A DNA stretch of 51,707 nt, taken from IMG/VR virus record IMGVR_UViG_3300034272_003143, positions 1-51,707 of that record; one strand, written 5' to 3'. Of this stretch, positions 50,801-51,707 are shown piece after piece. Position 1 is the stretch's first letter. Each line of letters starts with the position of its first letter. The position numbers were made by a program, and so were the translations under genes. This DNA comes from a virus. The notes under the pieces were generated by a model that saw nothing but the letters and a program-made list of their open reading frames with translations, was not told where the DNA came from and did no database searches.

Positions 50801-51707
50801 CCACACAGATCGAGGCGGCGATCGCGGCGAAGATCAATCTAATGAAGCCACCTCAGATCAACTGGCAAATGAACATGCCTGCCGGTCCTACTGGCACATC
50901 AACCTTGTTCACCCCACCCTCAACTAGACCACCCAATAAAAACAAACCTCATAGCATGTTCTCATTCGCAAAAGGTTCTGCCAATCCTTTCAAAGGAAGC
51001 TTGGGTGAAGCACTTAACTATGAAATGGCGCACAAGCCCAAAGGTTCTAATCTCGTCATCGCCAATTCCAGTGAGACAATCATCCCAGCTGCTGACGGAC
51101 TTGGTAGTATGAAAGGTGTCATCAACGCCATTTGGGCAAGTAGCGCGGACACGGTAGCGGTGATGGCCAAGGGTTTTGCAGCTCTTACAAAGGCCACAGT
51201 GTCTGGCGACAATCGCCTTGCAGCTGCTGTTGCCACGGGGGATGCAAAAATCATGGGAGCAATTAAAGCAGTGTCCGCTGCTGGTGGTTTGGGTGGAGGT
51301 TTTGGTGGTGCACTTGGAGGTGCCTCAGGGAACCTTCAATCCGCGGCGGCGATGGCCAAAGGGATGGGATTGACAATGACGTCCTACAAACGCAATGGCC
51401 CTCCAAATGCCTCCTATCATAATGTGGGCCGCGCGATGGATTTCTCCAATTCCACTGGCCCCACCCCACAAATGATGCAGTTCGCCCAGGGCATGGCTGC
51501 AAAATATGGCTCGTCAATGGCAGAACTCATCTATACTCCTCTTGGCTTCAGCATCAAGAATGGAAAGAGGGTGGCGCCTTATGCTCAGGCAGGCCACTAC
51601 AACCACGTTCACGTTGCGTTTGCTCACGGCTTCAGCAATCCTCGTCTTTTCACATCAGCTCGTGCAGCCGCTGCCTATGAGGGAATGATGGCTCCAGCAG
51701 GAGCGCA
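47890..51707 (+). CDS. Tape measure protein with C-terminal peptidase-like domain (3' end missing)
   Basis: At least 1272 residues; the gene runs off the window edge. It sets tail length and is ejected during infection. N-terminal coiled coil (residues about 1-140), a long helical middle, two hydrophobic stretches (about 617-660 and 764-812, AGGGALGGLAGGAVGAAIGT), and a tape-measure C-terminal motif (ANPFKGSLGEALNYEMAHKP, GSNLVIANSSETIIPA). Residues about 1166-1250 carry YHNVGRAMDFS, LIYTPLGFSIKNGKR and HYNHVHVAF, which match zinc peptidase-like (M15-type) domains of tape measures that cut cell-wall peptidoglycan. Starts one base after the preceding stop. Confidence 0.92.
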   Translation, partial: MSQSTQTFILVGDFKDNITPKLRKLNRELTKFSKDLNKSLSSATKGIDRDFERLSKNASKSFDQVGRNASKSISGIEKSLDAAGRAAGKVADRVSQIGEGVKGLDGIGESLEAAARAAGRAQDEVMGIGEAAGRANRQADDLMNTLLKAEGLSKFGDAMAQGFSRGMGSVIGMAQKGAGVVAKLFKDAMDDELADIKAASGIQGSFGMAGFKGDFRDSEKMYKKYDQVVSEMIRQSSAPTAKVVELQRYTLDTMGPLMLAAQGVKKGTAMKDIDPKKIEASATQYGQFLEKAALFSQGTGSAGFRVAAGIEGLVTRGKIDTTIDFFTDNIMLMKNLEEAGFAGRGMKSAKMMTATDAQRMAAMMEAFNKSMSSESTAAMAQSLTGSLQGLQDTIFNPSVGILGMSVTYSKEEQKKANASIKRIQDARIAGYKKELENTNTSIERRKQLENNIKQAEITRDKLINEDRISTPFKAFSYAFTSLVQGLTNALNAIGPVWTQLSLTMIDVTNKVFGPLTETLQNVASDMRGGKYTQMEGFGRILGEIFKTIGEIFADLAKMITDPNSAMGRAQSEFMKGFMDAFKEPGSLEKAKKGLTDGINALITKLFSVLTSIITSEAMRPIVIPFIALMFGPPLISAVIAGATPLIINAILGMFTGIAGKAAPGVAGAAAARGGGGLLAGAGKALVGNFGTLGGMAPKGVGKAAGAAKMKGIGVAAAGMVTLATHAPALGKAGKAIMSIGKKIPLLSVGFAGLDFMMRKDKEGVAKAGGGALGGLAGGAVGAAIGTAILPGIGTAVGGVLGTVLGDKLGTGLGGLLTTTTQQQNAAADKQLAAAAEQQRAASERMRQIGIQNVNPAGVADPMKLSQTIKALGLEGDKSVQAYANATYQTRQFTDSAAAAKDKLFGLVENLKAMGYSSQQIWSQADVKAAAANYNALQRKAGEAAKAMDTTFKAMPQTASRGIMTAMSKMSTTQIEAAIAAKINLMKPPQINWQMNMPAGPTGTSTLFTPPSTRPPNKNKPHSMFSFAKGSANPFKGSLGEALNYEMAHKPKGSNLVIANSSETIIPAADGLGSMKGVINAIWASSADTVAVMAKGFAALTKATVSGDNRLAAAVATGDAKIMGAIKAVSAAGGLGGGFGGALGGASGNLQSAAAMAKGMGLTMTSYKRNGPPNASYHNVGRAMDFSNSTGPTPQMMQFAQGMAAKYGSSMAELIYTPLGFSIKNGKRVAPYAQAGHYNHVHVAFAHGFSNPRLFTSARAAAAYEGMMAPAGA

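Overview
This window is a stretch of a large tailed double-stranded DNA bacteriophage genome, most likely a phage of cyanobacteria. The window has terminase, tape-measure and tail-fibre genes, coding is very dense, and start and stop codons are joined by ATGA, TAATG or TGATG overlaps. The cyanobacterial host is an inference from the gene set: phoH, thyX, a putative 2-oxoglutarate/Fe(II) oxygenase, a small four-cysteine protein and many collagen-like and collar-domain fibres. It has not been proven by any search. The terminase does not look like the T4 gp17 type. No integrase, reverse transcriptase, tRNA or CRISPR array was seen.

Layout: 1-6005 holds three tail-fibre genes and two small related proteins. 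6039-7277 is a probable structural protein of unknown role. 7291-9551 is a packaging block (small ORFs, possible small terminase, large terminase). 9594-11510 is phoH plus three small genes. 11541-16712 is a run of charged, low-complexity, probably virion- or head-associated proteins, ending with a kinase-fold protein. 16769-40369 is an array of fifteen genes, nearly all fibre or adhesin genes. They are built from a limited set of interchangeable N-terminal docking, internal and C-terminal tip modules. 40418-45606 is a nucleic-acid block: zinc-ribbon mini-protein, HNH-like nuclease (the only minus-strand gene), OB-like protein, DnaQ-like exonuclease, ThyX, flap-type 5' nuclease and oxygenase. 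45635-51707 begins the tail-tube and tape-measure block; the tape measure runs off the right edge, and the first fibre runs off the left edge.

How it works together: the packaging genes fill the head and the tape measure sets tail length. The large fibre array would give the virion many different adhesins or a graded set of stacked fibre segments. The nucleotide and nuclease genes support phage DNA synthesis from host DNA.

The most striking unexplained signal is a 9-base element, GGGTAAAAC. It occurs exactly nine times on the plus strand, with two near matches, always at or within about 20 bases after a stop codon and ahead of the next gene block. It divides the otherwise overlapping genes into about a dozen units. 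It may be a phage-specific promoter or an RNA-processing site. The second is the modular fibre array, including one roughly 75-residue module present in eight copies across four genes.
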